64,000 nucleotides of DNA, taken from Glaciecola sp048820975. Its GTDB lineage: Bacteria > Pseudomonadota > Gammaproteobacteria > Enterobacterales > Alteromonadaceae. Position 1 is the stretch's first letter; every line of letters starts with the position of its first letter. Position numbers and translations under genes: made by a program. The notes beneath the pieces are model-generated. The model had not been told where the DNA came from and did no database searches. It saw only the letters and a list, made by a program, of their open reading frames with translations. The DNA lies in contig NZ_JBMEUF010000001.1 of assembly GCF_048820975.1 (NCBI RefSeq), positions 1,612,001 to 1,676,000 on the forward strand. Reading direction: 5' to 3'. Shown here piece after piece: positions 26,260 through 35,612 of this stretch.

Positions 26260-27597
26260 ATGGCTGAATTACTGCCCGATTTAATAGACGAAATTGTTTC
26301 GTCTGATGAAATGCTACAAAATAGCAATATAGCCAATACTATTGCGAGTACTGATGTAGAAAGCCTCGCTCTATTGCTTGAATCCATTCCTTTAGAATCA
26401 AGAATACAAAGCTGGCATCAAATCCCCAATAGCAAAAAACTAGCCGTGCTAGTAGAAATGCGCGGTGACCCTCGTGCCACACTAATAGATTCAACCGCCA
26501 CTGAAGAATGGGAAAGTATTTTTCAAGATGTAGATGCTGAGCAATTGCTTGAAATTTCCGATACTTTACCTAATCACTTGGTTGATCTTGCCTTGTCAGC
26601 TATGGACAAGCAGCAACATCAGTTTTTCAAAGACGCTAGCCAATTTAAAGATTCGCAAATAGGGCATTGGCTAAACCATGATGTATTAGTGTTACCTATA
26701 AACGCTAAAGTAAGAGATGGGCTAAGGCTGCTACGCCGAGAAGTGCCTGAAGTAACCGACACTATTTTTATTGTTAACCGTGCAGGGCAGTTCTCTGCGG
26801 CGGTACAATTAAACAAGTTGTTTAAATCACCTGAGCACATCCCATTAGTCGATTTAGCTGAAGAATATATAGAAACGGTAAAAGCAGAGCAAGACGCCGT
26901 GCTAGCCGCTCGCGAAGTTCAAACGAGTGGATATATGTCACTCCCGGCGGTAGATGAAAACAACAAACTATTGGGGCGCGTTGACATTATAACGGCTTGT
27001 GAACTGGTTAACGAAGATTATGAACGCCAAGTGATGTCATCTGCAGGCATGAGCGAGAATGAAGATTTATTTTCCTCGGTGCGCTTAAGCGCTCGCAAAC
27101 GAGCTATTTGGCTAGGCATAAATTTAGTGACCGCATTTCTTGCCTCGTGGTTTATTGGATTGTTTGAGGCTACCTTGCAAGAGGTTGTTGCACTTGCTGT
27201 GCTCATGCCAGTTGTAGCCAGTATGGGCGGAATAGCGGGAAGCCAAACACTAACGCTTATTGTTCGTGGCCTCGCCTTAGGGCAAGTAACCAATAGCAAC
27301 CGCAAGGCTTTACTTGAAAAAGAGCTAAAAGTGGGCGTTTTAAACGGTTTTATTTGGGCAGCGGTTGTGGGCGGTATTGCCTATTTTTGGTTTAACAGCA
27401 GTTTGTTAGGCGTGGTCATTTCAATTGCGATACTTTTAAACATTATTATGGCCGCAATAACCGGTGTGTTACTACCCGTTGTGTTATCTAAGTTAAAAAT
27501 TGACCCGGCATTGTCAGGCTCAGTTATTCTTACTACTGTTACCGACATAGTGGGCTTTGTTACTTTTTTAGGTTTAGGTAGCTTACTGCTTTTATAA
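26260..27597 (+). CDS. mgtE: Magnesium transporter MgtE
   Basis: 445 aa. Order: N-terminal helical MgtE_N superhelix (about 1-125), two CBS domains (about 130-260), and a C-terminal five-helix pore starting at about 280. The pore signature ALAVLMPVVASMGGIAGSQT is intact. MgtE is a Mg2+-gated channel in the inner membrane; the cytoplasmic domains sense Mg2+. No Shine-Dalgarno is obvious before the ATG. No Mg riboswitch was recognised in the 184-bp upstream gap. Followed 116 bp later by htpX. Confidence 0.95.
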   Translation: MAELLPDLIDEIVSSDEMLQNSNIANTIASTDVESLALLLESIPLESRIQSWHQIPNSKKLAVLVEMRGDPRATLIDSTATEEWESIFQDVDAEQLLEISDTLPNHLVDLALSAMDKQQHQFFKDASQFKDSQIGHWLNHDVLVLPINAKVRDGLRLLRREVPEVTDTIFIVNRAGQFSAAVQLNKLFKSPEHIPLVDLAEEYIETVKAEQDAVLAAREVQTSGYMSLPAVDENNKLLGRVDIITACELVNEDYERQVMSSAGMSENEDLFSSVRLSARKRAIWLGINLVTAFLASWFIGLFEATLQEVVALAVLMPVVASMGGIAGSQTLTLIVRGLALGQVTNSNRKALLEKELKVGVLNGFIWAAVVGGIAYFWFNSSLLGVVISIAILLNIIMAAITGVLLPVVLSKLKIDPALSGSVILTTVTDIVGFVTFLGLGSLLLL

Positions 27598-27713
27598 TGA
27601 ATAAAAAATAGTTAAATAAATATTTGCTTGGGGATATTGATCTTTTCTAACGCCAGTCCCATTTAGTAAGTCTATTGTGAAACACCCACCCTTTTTACGT
27701 ATTAGGATAAAAC

Positions 27714-28580
27714 ATGCTTCGTATTATGTTATTTTTAGGCACTAACATTGCCATTATTGCTTTGTTAAGTATTACCTTTAGCTTGTTTGGCATTCAAGGT
27801 TTGCTTGCTGAAAATGGCGTCGATTTAAATTTAAATGCACTGATGATTTATTCCGCTGTTATTGGTTTTAGTGGCGCCTTCATATCCTTATTGATATCTA
27901 AGTGGATGGCCAAGCGCTCAATGCGCGTCCATGTAATTGAAAATCCAGAAAATTCAACTGAGACTTGGCTACTTAATACCGTTCAGAGACTTGCCCAGCA
28001 GTCAAAAATCGGTATGCCTGAGGTAGGCATTTTTCAAAGCCATAGCCCGAATGCATTTGCAACGGGATGGAATAGAAACAACGCGTTAGTAGCCGTCAGT
28101 ACAGGCCTAATAGAGGCTATGAACAAAGATGAAGTAGAAGCCGTTCTAGCGCATGAAGTTGCTCACGTTGCTAATGGTGACATGATCACAATGACCCTTT
28201 TACAAGGCGTAATGAACACCTTTGTTGTGTTTTTATCAAGAGTAATTGGCCACACCGTTGACCGTGTGGTATTCAAAGTAGAACGCGGCCATGGACCTGC
28301 CTTTTGGATAGTGTCTTTTATTGCCGAAATTGTTTTAGGTATTTTAGCAATGACCATTACTATGTGGTTCTCACGTTATCGCGAATTTAGAGCGGATGCA
28401 GGTGCAGCAAAGCTAGTGGGCAAGCATAAAATGCGCTCTGCGCTGATGCGCTTAAATGCGCAAAAGGGTACACCTGACATGCCTGACGAAATGGCTGCAT
28501 TCGCTATAAACGCGGGTAAAATACATAAATTATTTGCCAGTCACCCACCTTTAGAAGACAGAATTAAGGCGCTTGAGTAG
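27714..28580 (+). CDS. htpX: Membrane zinc metalloprotease HtpX
   Basis: 288 aa M48 protease that degrades misfolded inner-membrane proteins. Two N-terminal membrane helices (about 4-25 and 40-60), then the zinc site H147-E148-x-x-H151 (HEVAH), further helices, and the third ligand region FRADAGAAKLVGK. Length and layout match E. coli HtpX, whose expression belongs to the Cpx envelope-stress response. AGGA ribosome-binding site. Terminator directly after. Confidence 0.97.
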   Translation: MLRIMLFLGTNIAIIALLSITFSLFGIQGLLAENGVDLNLNALMIYSAVIGFSGAFISLLISKWMAKRSMRVHVIENPENSTETWLLNTVQRLAQQSKIGMPEVGIFQSHSPNAFATGWNRNNALVAVSTGLIEAMNKDEVEAVLAHEVAHVANGDMITMTLLQGVMNTFVVFLSRVIGHTVDRVVFKVERGHGPAFWIVSFIAEIVLGILAMTITMWFSRYREFRADAGAAKLVGKHKMRSALMRLNAQKGTPDMPDEMAAFAINAGKIHKLFASHPPLEDRIKALE

Positions 28581-28605
28581 GGTAAACGCGTAAATAAAAC
28601 TAACA

Positions 28606-28638
28606 AAAAAATGCCGCAAATTATATTGCGGCATTTTT
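28606..28638. terminator. Bidirectional Rho-independent terminator
   Basis: Stem ATGCCGCAA against TTGCGGCAT with a 6-nt loop and A/T runs on the two sides, between convergent htpX and the DUF3016 gene. Confidence 0.92.
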
Positions 28639-28664
28639 GTTTGTTATTTGCTAATTAAACCTCA

Positions 28665-29213
28665 TTAGGAAATAAGGTTATCTTCAAACCATTGCGTTAG
28701 CATTCGTTTTTCGTAAGCAAAGGGAGCATCTTTGGCACGAATACTAGGTCCTCGCATAAAATTCATGTCTTTCAATTTAACATTGTCTTCTTTGATTAAC
28801 TCCCCTTTAGCTGAAAATAACTCATAACTAAATGTAATTCTGGGAATGTCTATTTCTCGCACAACGCGAATATCATCCATAGTATTCACTAAGCCAGTGA
28901 AACGGCCCGGCTCGACTCTGCCGGCTAAATCTAGGTTGGTCACTTTTAAACGTAAAGATTGCCCATTTGGTAGGGTGTCAGAAAGCTTCGCCATATGCGC
29001 TTCTAGTTGCTCAAATATATGTTCTCGATGTTTTGATGCTGACATACTTGCAGAACGTGTATCCGTAAACTTTTCTGGATTTTCCCAAACGATGTGAATA
29101 CGAGAATCAGATTCACTTTCTTGTTCATTGTTCTGTGCCACGCTGTTATCAGCAGCTAGCAAACTAAGTGGTAAGAACAAGCTTGTAATCAACACAATAG
29201 CTGTATTTTTCAT
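28665..29213 (-). CDS. DUF3016 domain-containing secreted protein
   Basis: 182 aa. Signal peptide of about 20 residues ending LLAA. The mature part shows DUF3016 features: IHIVWENPEKFTD at the start, LPNGQSLRLKVTNLDLAG in the centre, and a C-terminal YEKRMLTQWFEDN. The family is periplasmic or outer-membrane associated in Alteromonadales and xanthomonads, and its function is unknown. Monocistronic. Confidence 0.82.
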   Translation of the reverse strand: MKNTAIVLITSLFLPLSLLAADNSVAQNNEQESESDSRIHIVWENPEKFTDTRSASMSASKHREHIFEQLEAHMAKLSDTLPNGQSLRLKVTNLDLAGRVEPGRFTGLVNTMDDIRVVREIDIPRITFSYELFSAKGELIKEDNVKLKDMNFMRGPSIRAKDAPFAYEKRMLTQWFEDNLIS

Positions 29214-29281
29214 AGTGCCCCCTTATGAATTTTTTGCTGAATATCATTCTTACGAAGCAAGAATATAATTCGCTCAATCCT

Positions 29282-29650
29282 TTAGAGTGATTCAGAGTAC
29301 AAAAGTTCAGAAGCGCGAATGTTGGCGCAAAATTTTTCAAGGTTTGCCCCATATAGAAAAGGGTTTTTATCTTTGCGCACACAATAGAGCCCGTAAAAAG
29401 TATTTAGCTTTTCAACGGTATCACTTACTTCAATAACATAATCAACTTGATGGACCTGCAATGACATATTATTGCGCATAAAAGTATCACGCAAACGGTT
29501 AAGTTTGTTTCGTTCAGGTATGTGAGTAAAATCTGAATACCATTGTTTGATATATTGTACTGAATCACCAAACAGATGTTTTGCAAAAGTTGTTTGCAAA
29601 AATATTATGACGATTACAAGCTGAATAAGTATAATTATTTTTTTACGCAT
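29282..29650 (-). CDS. Hypothetical protein with N-terminal hydrophobic segment
   Basis: 122 aa, not recognised. Residues 4-22 (IIILIQLVIVIIFLQTTFA) are hydrophobic after KK, which fits a signal anchor or signal peptide. The remainder is polar with two cysteines (in YCVRK and KFCANI) that could pair outside the cytoplasm. No good Shine-Dalgarno is evident. It lies 68 bp upstream of the DUF3016 gene on the same strand; joint transcription is possible. Confidence 0.55.
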   Translation of the reverse strand: MRKKIIILIQLVIVIIFLQTTFAKHLFGDSVQYIKQWYSDFTHIPERNKLNRLRDTFMRNNMSLQVHQVDYVIEVSDTVEKLNTFYGLYCVRKDKNPFLYGANLEKFCANIRASELLYSESL

Positions 29651-30076
29651 ATTTAGTTTGAGGCCTACGTTACTACTAAGCTATTTATCACAATAGCTAA
29701 AACGACGATGTGCTTTAAGTATAATGTATTTTGCCAATTTGGGTAGCTATACAATGGGCTAGATTCTACTTCCAAAGTGTTCCTGTAGGTTCTACATATT
29801 CATACCTATATTCTATTTATTTATACCTATATAAATAAATTTAAGGATTGGTGCTAGTGGCGCACATACTCTGACCTCACAATAAATGTTTTGTTTTAAA
29901 AGGCAAACAATAAAGCAGGTTTTACACATCCAGTAAATTAGTCGTACTTTATTGATCTCTGATAACTTTTCTTCACTGCTTTTTGCTATACTCTGCCTCA
30001 CTAGCCATAGAGCTGAATAAACAATCTTCGATTCTCATGCAAGTTATGCTAGCTTGCATTTAAGTAAGGGTTCGTT
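29651..30076. other. 426-bp gap before ccoG: AT-rich hairpin and candidate promoter
   Basis: A perfect 10-bp AT-only inverted repeat, arms 29816-29825 and 29830-29839 with loop CCTA, could form a cruciform or weak terminator for the gene entering from neither side. TGCTATACT at 29984-29992 is an extended -10 identical to that before rpoD and suits ccoG. In the leader, ATGCAAG (30037-30043) pairs with CTTGCAT (30053-30059). A 62-codon minus-strand frame here is not credible. Confidence 0.4.
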
Positions 30077-31510
30077 ATGAACGACAAAATCCCCATTAAG
30101 GATGTCACCCCGGTAAAAATAGAAAAGCCGGCCGAAGTAACTAAACCAAGTTATGCTGCCCGCAGTCGCATATATGTGCGTTCAGTAAAAGGTATTTTTG
30201 AAAATTTCCGCCGTATTTTTGGTTTCATTTTTATTGCCGCTTTTGCAATAGCTCCGTGGATCACATACCAAGGCCAACAAGCCATTTTATTTGACTTAGC
30301 CGAGCAAAGATTCAATATTTTTGGTATGACACTGTGGCCTCAAGATTTAACTATATTGGCCTACATTTTTATAGTGTCAGCCTTTGCGCTGTTTTTTGTA
30401 ACTACCTTTGCTGGGCGGGTATGGTGTGGCTTCATGTGCCCGCAAACCACCTGGGTGTACATCTATGTATGGCTAGAAGAAAAGTTTGAGGGGGCTAGAA
30501 ACAAACGTATCAAGCTTGACCAACGTCCAATGGATGCAGACAAATTCCTCCGTAAAACAGGTAAACACATTTCGTGGGTGGCTATAGCCTTACTTACTTC
30601 GCTCACCTTCGTTGGATATTTTATTCCTATTGGTGAGCTATTTATTGACTTCTTTACCTTCAATGCAGGGTTTTGGTCAGTTTTTTGGATACTGTTTTTT
30701 ACAGTATGTACCTACGGTAATGCCGGTTATATGCGCGAAATTATGTGCACCCACATTTGCCCCTATGCACGTTTTCAGTCAGCGATGTTTGATAAAGATA
30801 CGTTCACCGTTGCATATAATAGCGAACGCGGCGAAACGCGCGGACCGCGCTCGCGTAAATTAACCCATGAGCAAGTTGAAGCAAAAGGCTTAGGTGACTG
30901 TGTTGACTGTAACCTTTGCGTGCAGGTATGTCCTACCGGTATTGATATTCGCAATGGCTTACAGTACGAATGCATAAATTGCGGCGCGTGTGTTGATGCA
31001 TGTAACGAAGTAATGGATAAAATGGGGTACAAAAAAGGTCTTATTAGCTTTACTTCTGAACATCAGCTTGCCGGCGGCACTACAAAAATTGTGCGACCTA
31101 AACTCATTGGTTACGCAGTAGTGTTGCTTGTTATGACAAGCTTATTAGTGTGGGATATTGCTTCTCGCGTGCCTTTAGAGGTTGATATTATTCGTGATAG
31201 AAACTCTTTAGACCGTGAAACCGTTAGTGGCCTTATTGAAAACGTATACACCTTAAAAGTACTAAATAAAAGTCAAACTACACAAACCTACACGATAGAA
31301 GTAAAAGGTTTAGACAACGCAAGTTTTTACGGCGATACTGAAGTTACGGTTGAAGGGGGAGGTGTGTATACCAACCCAATTAGTGTAGCAGTAGATCCCA
31401 TGAGTATAGAAGCAGGCACAATAAGCATTTATTTTAGAGTTACCACCACAGTTAACGGAGAGCTAGTAGAAATAGAATCACCTACTACCTTTATATACAC
31501 GGGTGTCTGA
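30077..31510 (+). CDS. ccoG: Cytochrome c oxidase accessory protein CcoG (RdxA/FixG family)
   Basis: 477 aa polyferredoxin-type membrane protein involved in copper delivery for cbb3 oxidase assembly. Several N-terminal membrane helices with the cysteine motifs CGFMCPQTTW and CTHICPYARF, then two 4Fe-4S sites CVDCNLCVQVCP and CINCGACVDACN at about residues 275-315, a further helix near 350, and a C-terminal Ig-like periplasmic domain. The ccoNOPQ genes are not in this window. Its end overlaps the srkA GTG start by eight bases, so the two are coupled. Confidence 0.95.
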   Translation: MNDKIPIKDVTPVKIEKPAEVTKPSYAARSRIYVRSVKGIFENFRRIFGFIFIAAFAIAPWITYQGQQAILFDLAEQRFNIFGMTLWPQDLTILAYIFIVSAFALFFVTTFAGRVWCGFMCPQTTWVYIYVWLEEKFEGARNKRIKLDQRPMDADKFLRKTGKHISWVAIALLTSLTFVGYFIPIGELFIDFFTFNAGFWSVFWILFFTVCTYGNAGYMREIMCTHICPYARFQSAMFDKDTFTVAYNSERGETRGPRSRKLTHEQVEAKGLGDCVDCNLCVQVCPTGIDIRNGLQYECINCGACVDACNEVMDKMGYKKGLISFTSEHQLAGGTTKIVRPKLIGYAVVLLVMTSLLVWDIASRVPLEVDIIRDRNSLDRETVSGLIENVYTLKVLNKSQTTQTYTIEVKGLDNASFYGDTEVTVEGGGVYTNPISVAVDPMSIEAGTISIYFRVTTTVNGELVEIESPTTFIYTGV

Positions 31511-32489
31511 TTTCACATTTGAAGGCCTAGGGCCTGACCTAATTTTAGATGCAATTGAAAGCCTTGATGTTTATGTTACATCAGGGCTTTTAGCCTTAAA
31601 CAGTTACGAAAATCGCGTTTATCAGTTTACCACTGAAAAACATGGGCGCTTAGTCGCTAAGTTTTACCGCCCTCTTCGTTGGACCAATGCGCAAATAGAA
31701 GAAGAGCACAACTTTTCATTTGAATTACAGTCACACGAATTGCCGGTTGTAGCCCCCCTTCTATTCAGCGGTAAGAGTTTACATGAATATGCAGGCTATC
31801 GATTTGCCTTGTTCCCATCGGTAGGCGGGCGGCAATTTGAAGTTGATAACCTTGACCAACTAGAATGGATGGGCCGCTTAATTGGACGCATCCACGCTAC
31901 CAGTGCAAAAAAACAATTCGAACACCGCTTTAGCATAAATACACAAGAGTATTTAGACGAACCCGCTAAGCAATTGGCGAATAGCGATTTGGTGCCCAGC
32001 CATTTACACAGCCCGTTTTTTACTATTTTGGAACACGTTGTAAAATTAGCGAATACACAATATAGCGCAGTTGAAAACAAAATTAGCCCTATACGCTTAC
32101 ACGGTGATTGCCACCCTGGTAATATTTTATGGCGAGATGGCCCAACGTTTGTTGATTTAGATGACTGCCGCTCAGGCCCTGCTATTCAAGATTTATGGAT
32201 GATGCTAGCGGGTGACCAACGTCAGCAGCACATGCAACTCGAAACACTAATAGAAGCCTACGAAGAATTTAATCCCTTTGATAACAAAGAACTCGCACTC
32301 ATTGAACCTTTGCGCGCCATGCGCATGGTTCATTATATGGCGTGGTTATCAAAACGTTGGCAAGACCCAGCATTCCCTCGCGCTTTTCCATGGTTTGGTG
32401 AAGATAAATATTGGGAAAATCAAATTTTAGCCCTTAAAGAACAATTTTCTGCTCTACAACAAGATCCCATCACCTTACAGCGCTTTTAA
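31503..32489 (+). CDS. srkA: Stress response kinase A (YihE/RdoA)
   Basis: 328 aa, closely resembling E. coli SrkA over the full length (SGLLALNSYENRVYQF, FPSVGGRQFE, RWQDPAFPRAFPW). It is an aminoglycoside-phosphotransferase-fold Ser/Thr kinase; the catalytic loop is HGDCHPGNILW near residue 200 and the metal-binding motif is VDLDDC. In E. coli it protects against stress-induced death and is Cpx-controlled together with dsbA, which lies just downstream of it there. Here the GTG start lies inside the ccoG end, and dsbA is 2.4 kb away beyond btuB. Confidence 0.95.
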   Translation: MSDFTFEGLGPDLILDAIESLDVYVTSGLLALNSYENRVYQFTTEKHGRLVAKFYRPLRWTNAQIEEEHNFSFELQSHELPVVAPLLFSGKSLHEYAGYRFALFPSVGGRQFEVDNLDQLEWMGRLIGRIHATSAKKQFEHRFSINTQEYLDEPAKQLANSDLVPSHLHSPFFTILEHVVKLANTQYSAVENKISPIRLHGDCHPGNILWRDGPTFVDLDDCRSGPAIQDLWMMLAGDQRQQHMQLETLIEAYEEFNPFDNKELALIEPLRAMRMVHYMAWLSKRWQDPAFPRAFPWFGEDKYWENQILALKEQFSALQQDPITLQRF

Positions 32490-32561
32490 AGCATAAAAAC
32501 ACATATAAAAGATTGATATTCTATTGGTATTTATATGGCAACTCTTTATAGTGTTGCCACG

Positions 32562-32822
32562 TAAGGTGCTTTTCTAAAAATGTCTAATAATGAGTAATTT
32601 AACAGGCATTACGAAGAGGTAAACGGGAAATAGGTGAAATGCCTGTGCTGCCCCCGCAACGGTAAACAATCGAAAGTAAGTATTTCAAACTGATTTTCAC
32701 ATAAACCCGCAGTTTTAATAACTAAAGCGTTTATGCGTCAGCCACTGTTATGTGCTCAACAACAAGCACGTAATGGGAAGGATTAATCAGTTAAATTGTA
32801 AGCCCGGATACCGGCCTAACTA
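32562..32822 (+). promoter_or_regulatory. Cobalamin riboswitch upstream of btuB
   Basis: Contains the conserved B12-riboswitch pieces in order: AGGTGC at about 32564, then GGTGAAATGCCTGTGCTG followed by CCCCCGCAACGGT (the B12 box core), a long variable arm, GGGAAGG near 32775, and GGATACCGGCC near 32810. It ends about 78 bp before the btuB start, so ligand binding should shut off btuB expression. Identified by motif order; no covariance search was run. Confidence 0.93.
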
Positions 32823-32899
32823 CAGGTAAACTGTACATAATCAGTACAGCGTTACAATTTTAGCTATTACTCGGGCGGAGTAATATTAAGGACATATAA

Positions 32900-34798
32900 A
32901 TGAAAACCTCAATATCTTATATATCAGGCGCGTTACTTACTAGCCTCACTTTTTGCGTAAGCGCACAACAAGCATCCACTATTGAAACAATCACTATAAA
33001 AGGTAATAACACACCCGTTCCAACTCCTTTTATAGCCGCTTCAACCAGCGTGATTAACGAGCAAACCATAAAGGCTTCCGGTGCTATAAGCATTACAGAC
33101 CTTCTTCGCACTGTTGCTGGTGTGAATATCAGCCAATCTGGCGGCTTAGGTAGCTTAAGCGAACTTCGTTTTAGAGGCAGTGAAAGCAACCACGTAATGG
33201 TAGTGCTTGATGGCGTAGAACTAAACGATGCCGCCCAAGGAGGCGCCGTCGATTTTTCGCATATTCTATTAAACAATATTGAAAGAATTGAAGTATTGCG
33301 CGGTCCGCAAAGTGCATTATGGGGTTCAAATGCTATTGCTGGTGTTATTAGTATTAGCACCAAAAGTGCACAAAGCAAACGCATAAGCCCGTCTGTAGGA
33401 CTTAAGCTAGGTGACAGGCAAACCTATCAGGCCAATGCCAGTGTTAGCCAGCAATTAAAGTCAATCAGCTATTCCCTTAACGCAAGTACCTTAAAAACCA
33501 GCGGGGAAAACATAAGCCGTATAGGCAATGAGGAAGATGGCTACAAAAACACAAGCGTTGGGGGCAAAGTCACTTATAAAATCAATCAAACTAACCAAGT
33601 GCGATTTAACGGCCGACTAGTGAACTACGAAAGTGACTTCGATAGCACTGATTTTAGCACCGGCTTGCTAAGTGATGCCGATAACCACACACAGGGCGAA
33701 CAATTATCTATTGGGCTTGATTGGCATTTCACACCACAAGACCCAAGTGAGATTTATTCACAAAGCCTAGCGTTTCAATATTCTGACCAAAGCAACAAAA
33801 ATTACGAAAGTGACATTTTGGGTAATACGAGTGAAGCAAGTAAATTACGCGTTCATTGGAACAATCATTTCTCTTTTGGCAAACAAAGTTTTGTCAACCT
33901 AGGCCTTGAGGGTGTTGAAGAAGATTTTGAACAAAGCGGACAAGTGATTTTTGGCGATCCGAATCAATCACAATCAGTTGGTAGCTATTCATTTGTGAGT
34001 AACGGTTTATACACATTAAGTGATTCAGTTAATCTTAGTGCCAGTGTTCGATTCGACAACAATGACACTTTTGACAACGCAAGCAGTTATCGAGTGGGAA
34101 GTACATATATTCTTAACGCTGATTGGCATGCATTTGTAAGCTATGGCAAAGCGGTTAAGAATCCAACGTTTACTGAACGCTTTGGATATTTCCCGTCATC
34201 GTTTTTGGGTAACCCTGACTTACGCCCTGAAGAGCAGAAAAGCTTAGAAGCCGGTATTGAAGGAAGGCTTGATACAATATCCATTCAGCTTAGTTGGTTT
34301 AAAGCTGAGCTAAAAGATGAAATATTAGGATTTGTTTACGAGCCAATTAGTGGGCAGTTTACAGCCGATAATGCCGATATTGAAAGCGAGCGAGAAGGCT
34401 TTGAAATGGCAGTAAATGGCAGTATTCAAAATATTGACTACAAAGCACAATATAGTTACTTAGACGCTAGTGAGAATGCACAAACTGAATTACGCAGAGC
34501 GCGCCATACTGGCTCAGTTAGCGTACTTTACAATGTGCATAGTCAGCACGCAGTATACCTACAGGCCGATTACACTGGGGCTCGTACTGATATATTTTAC
34601 CCACCGTTCCCTGCTGCATCACAACTATTAAGCTTAGATGCACATTGGTTAGTTAGTGCAAACTATCAATATAAGCACAATGAAAATATAACTTTCAGCT
34701 TGCGACTTTCAAACCTGTTTAATAAACAGTACGAAGATGTAATAGGATATAGTGCTGAATCAAGCCGAGCCTTGGCAGGCCTTCAGTATACTTGGTAA
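32900..34798 (+). CDS. btuB: TonB-dependent vitamin B12 receptor BtuB
   Basis: 632 aa outer-membrane receptor. Signal peptide of about 22 residues, a TonB box-like ETITI at about residues 28-32, a plug domain with LRFRGSESNHVMVVLDGVE and IEVLRGPQSALWGSNA, then a 22-strand barrel that ends in a C-terminal Trp as outer-membrane proteins do. The cobalamin riboswitch directly upstream makes the substrate assignment strong. No btuF or btuCD in the window. AAGGA ribosome-binding site. Confidence 0.93.
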   Translation: MKTSISYISGALLTSLTFCVSAQQASTIETITIKGNNTPVPTPFIAASTSVINEQTIKASGAISITDLLRTVAGVNISQSGGLGSLSELRFRGSESNHVMVVLDGVELNDAAQGGAVDFSHILLNNIERIEVLRGPQSALWGSNAIAGVISISTKSAQSKRISPSVGLKLGDRQTYQANASVSQQLKSISYSLNASTLKTSGENISRIGNEEDGYKNTSVGGKVTYKINQTNQVRFNGRLVNYESDFDSTDFSTGLLSDADNHTQGEQLSIGLDWHFTPQDPSEIYSQSLAFQYSDQSNKNYESDILGNTSEASKLRVHWNNHFSFGKQSFVNLGLEGVEEDFEQSGQVIFGDPNQSQSVGSYSFVSNGLYTLSDSVNLSASVRFDNNDTFDNASSYRVGSTYILNADWHAFVSYGKAVKNPTFTERFGYFPSSFLGNPDLRPEEQKSLEAGIEGRLDTISIQLSWFKAELKDEILGFVYEPISGQFTADNADIESEREGFEMAVNGSIQNIDYKAQYSYLDASENAQTELRRARHTGSVSVLYNVHSQHAVYLQADYTGARTDIFYPPFPAASQLLSLDAHWLVSANYQYKHNENITFSLRLSNLFNKQYEDVIGYSAESSRALAGLQYTW

Positions 34799-34811
34799 GT
34801 GCTTCAAGTTA

Positions 34812-34848
34812 CCCTTTATATGCAAGCTTTAAACTTGCTTATAAAGGG
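34812..34848. repeat. Long hairpin between btuB and dsbA
   Basis: CCCTTTATA (34812-34820) pairs perfectly with TATAAAGGG (34840-34848); inside, GCAAG pairs with CTTGC after a T-T mismatch. There is no T run, so it may act as a 3' stabiliser or weak terminator for btuB. Confidence 0.45.
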
Positions 34849-34935
34849 GCTTATGCTATATCCTTGCCCCAAAATATTGGAACTTTTGATTCTTAATAGG
34901 GTCAATCATACGAACAATTACCATAGGAAATTTTA

Positions 34936-35562
34936 ATGACTCGAATAATTGCAGCTCTTTTACTTAGCGTGATGATACCTTTGCAAGCTTGTGCACAAGT
35001 TGCATTATGGCAAGAAGGCAAGCACTACAATGTGATTGCAGAAAAAGCTTCAGCAAAACCTGTAGTAAAAGAATTTTTCTCATTTTGGTGCCCAGCTTGT
35101 TATCGTTTTGAGCCATTAGTTGAACAAATGAAAGCCGACCTAGGGGATGACGTTAAATTTACTAAAGTACAAGTCAACTTCATGGGTTTCACCAGCGCTG
35201 ACATTCAAGATGATGCAACGAAAGCGATGATCATGGGCCGCGTAATGAAAATGGAAGATGAAGTAAATAGCGCTATTTTCAACTATATTCATCAGCAAAA
35301 AGCAACTATTGGCGGCATGAGTGATTTACGCAGTATATTTATTGTAAATGGTGTAGAACCTGAGAAATTTGATAAAACAGCAGCTAGCTTTAGCATCAAT
35401 AGCTTAGTCAATCGCAACAATAAAGAAGTTGAAAAATTCAGAGAACATTTAGGTGGCGTACCAAGCTTTATTGTAAATGATAAATATCAGGCTACTTTTA
35501 CTCGTGACATGTCTACGAGTGATTATGTGTCGCTAATTACTTGGTTAAGCAAACAAAAATAA
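34936..35562 (+). CDS. dsbA: Thiol:disulfide interchange protein DsbA
   Basis: 208 aa periplasmic oxidase that introduces disulphides into exported proteins. Thioredoxin fold with inserted helical domain; the active site is C52-P-A-C55 (SFWCPACYRFEP) and the cis-proline is in GGVPSF. E. coli DsbA has CPHC, so His is replaced by Ala here, which would be expected to lower the oxidising power. The signal reads LQACAQ, so cleavage before Q21 or lipidation at C19 are both possible. Terminator directly downstream. Confidence 0.93.
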   Translation: MTRIIAALLLSVMIPLQACAQVALWQEGKHYNVIAEKASAKPVVKEFFSFWCPACYRFEPLVEQMKADLGDDVKFTKVQVNFMGFTSADIQDDATKAMIMGRVMKMEDEVNSAIFNYIHQQKATIGGMSDLRSIFIVNGVEPEKFDKTAASFSINSLVNRNNKEVEKFREHLGGVPSFIVNDKYQATFTRDMSTSDYVSLITWLSKQK

Positions 35563-35582
35563 TTTTTTGTGAAACGAACTAT

Positions 35583-35612
35583 AAAAACCAACCTACCAGG
35601 TTGGTTTTTTTA
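35583..35612 (+). terminator. Rho-independent terminator after dsbA
   Basis: Perfect 12-bp stem, AAAAACCAACCT against AGGTTGGTTTTT with an ACC loop and a continuing T run. Confidence 0.93.

Noticed and set aside
29953..29966. FNR-like site TTGAT....GATAA before ccoG
   Set aside because: Only the left half matches the FNR consensus; the right half does not read ATCAA.
29813..30001. 62-codon minus-strand frame in the gap before ccoG
   Set aside because: It overlaps the probable ccoG promoter, lacks a ribosome-binding site and has no protein-like pattern.
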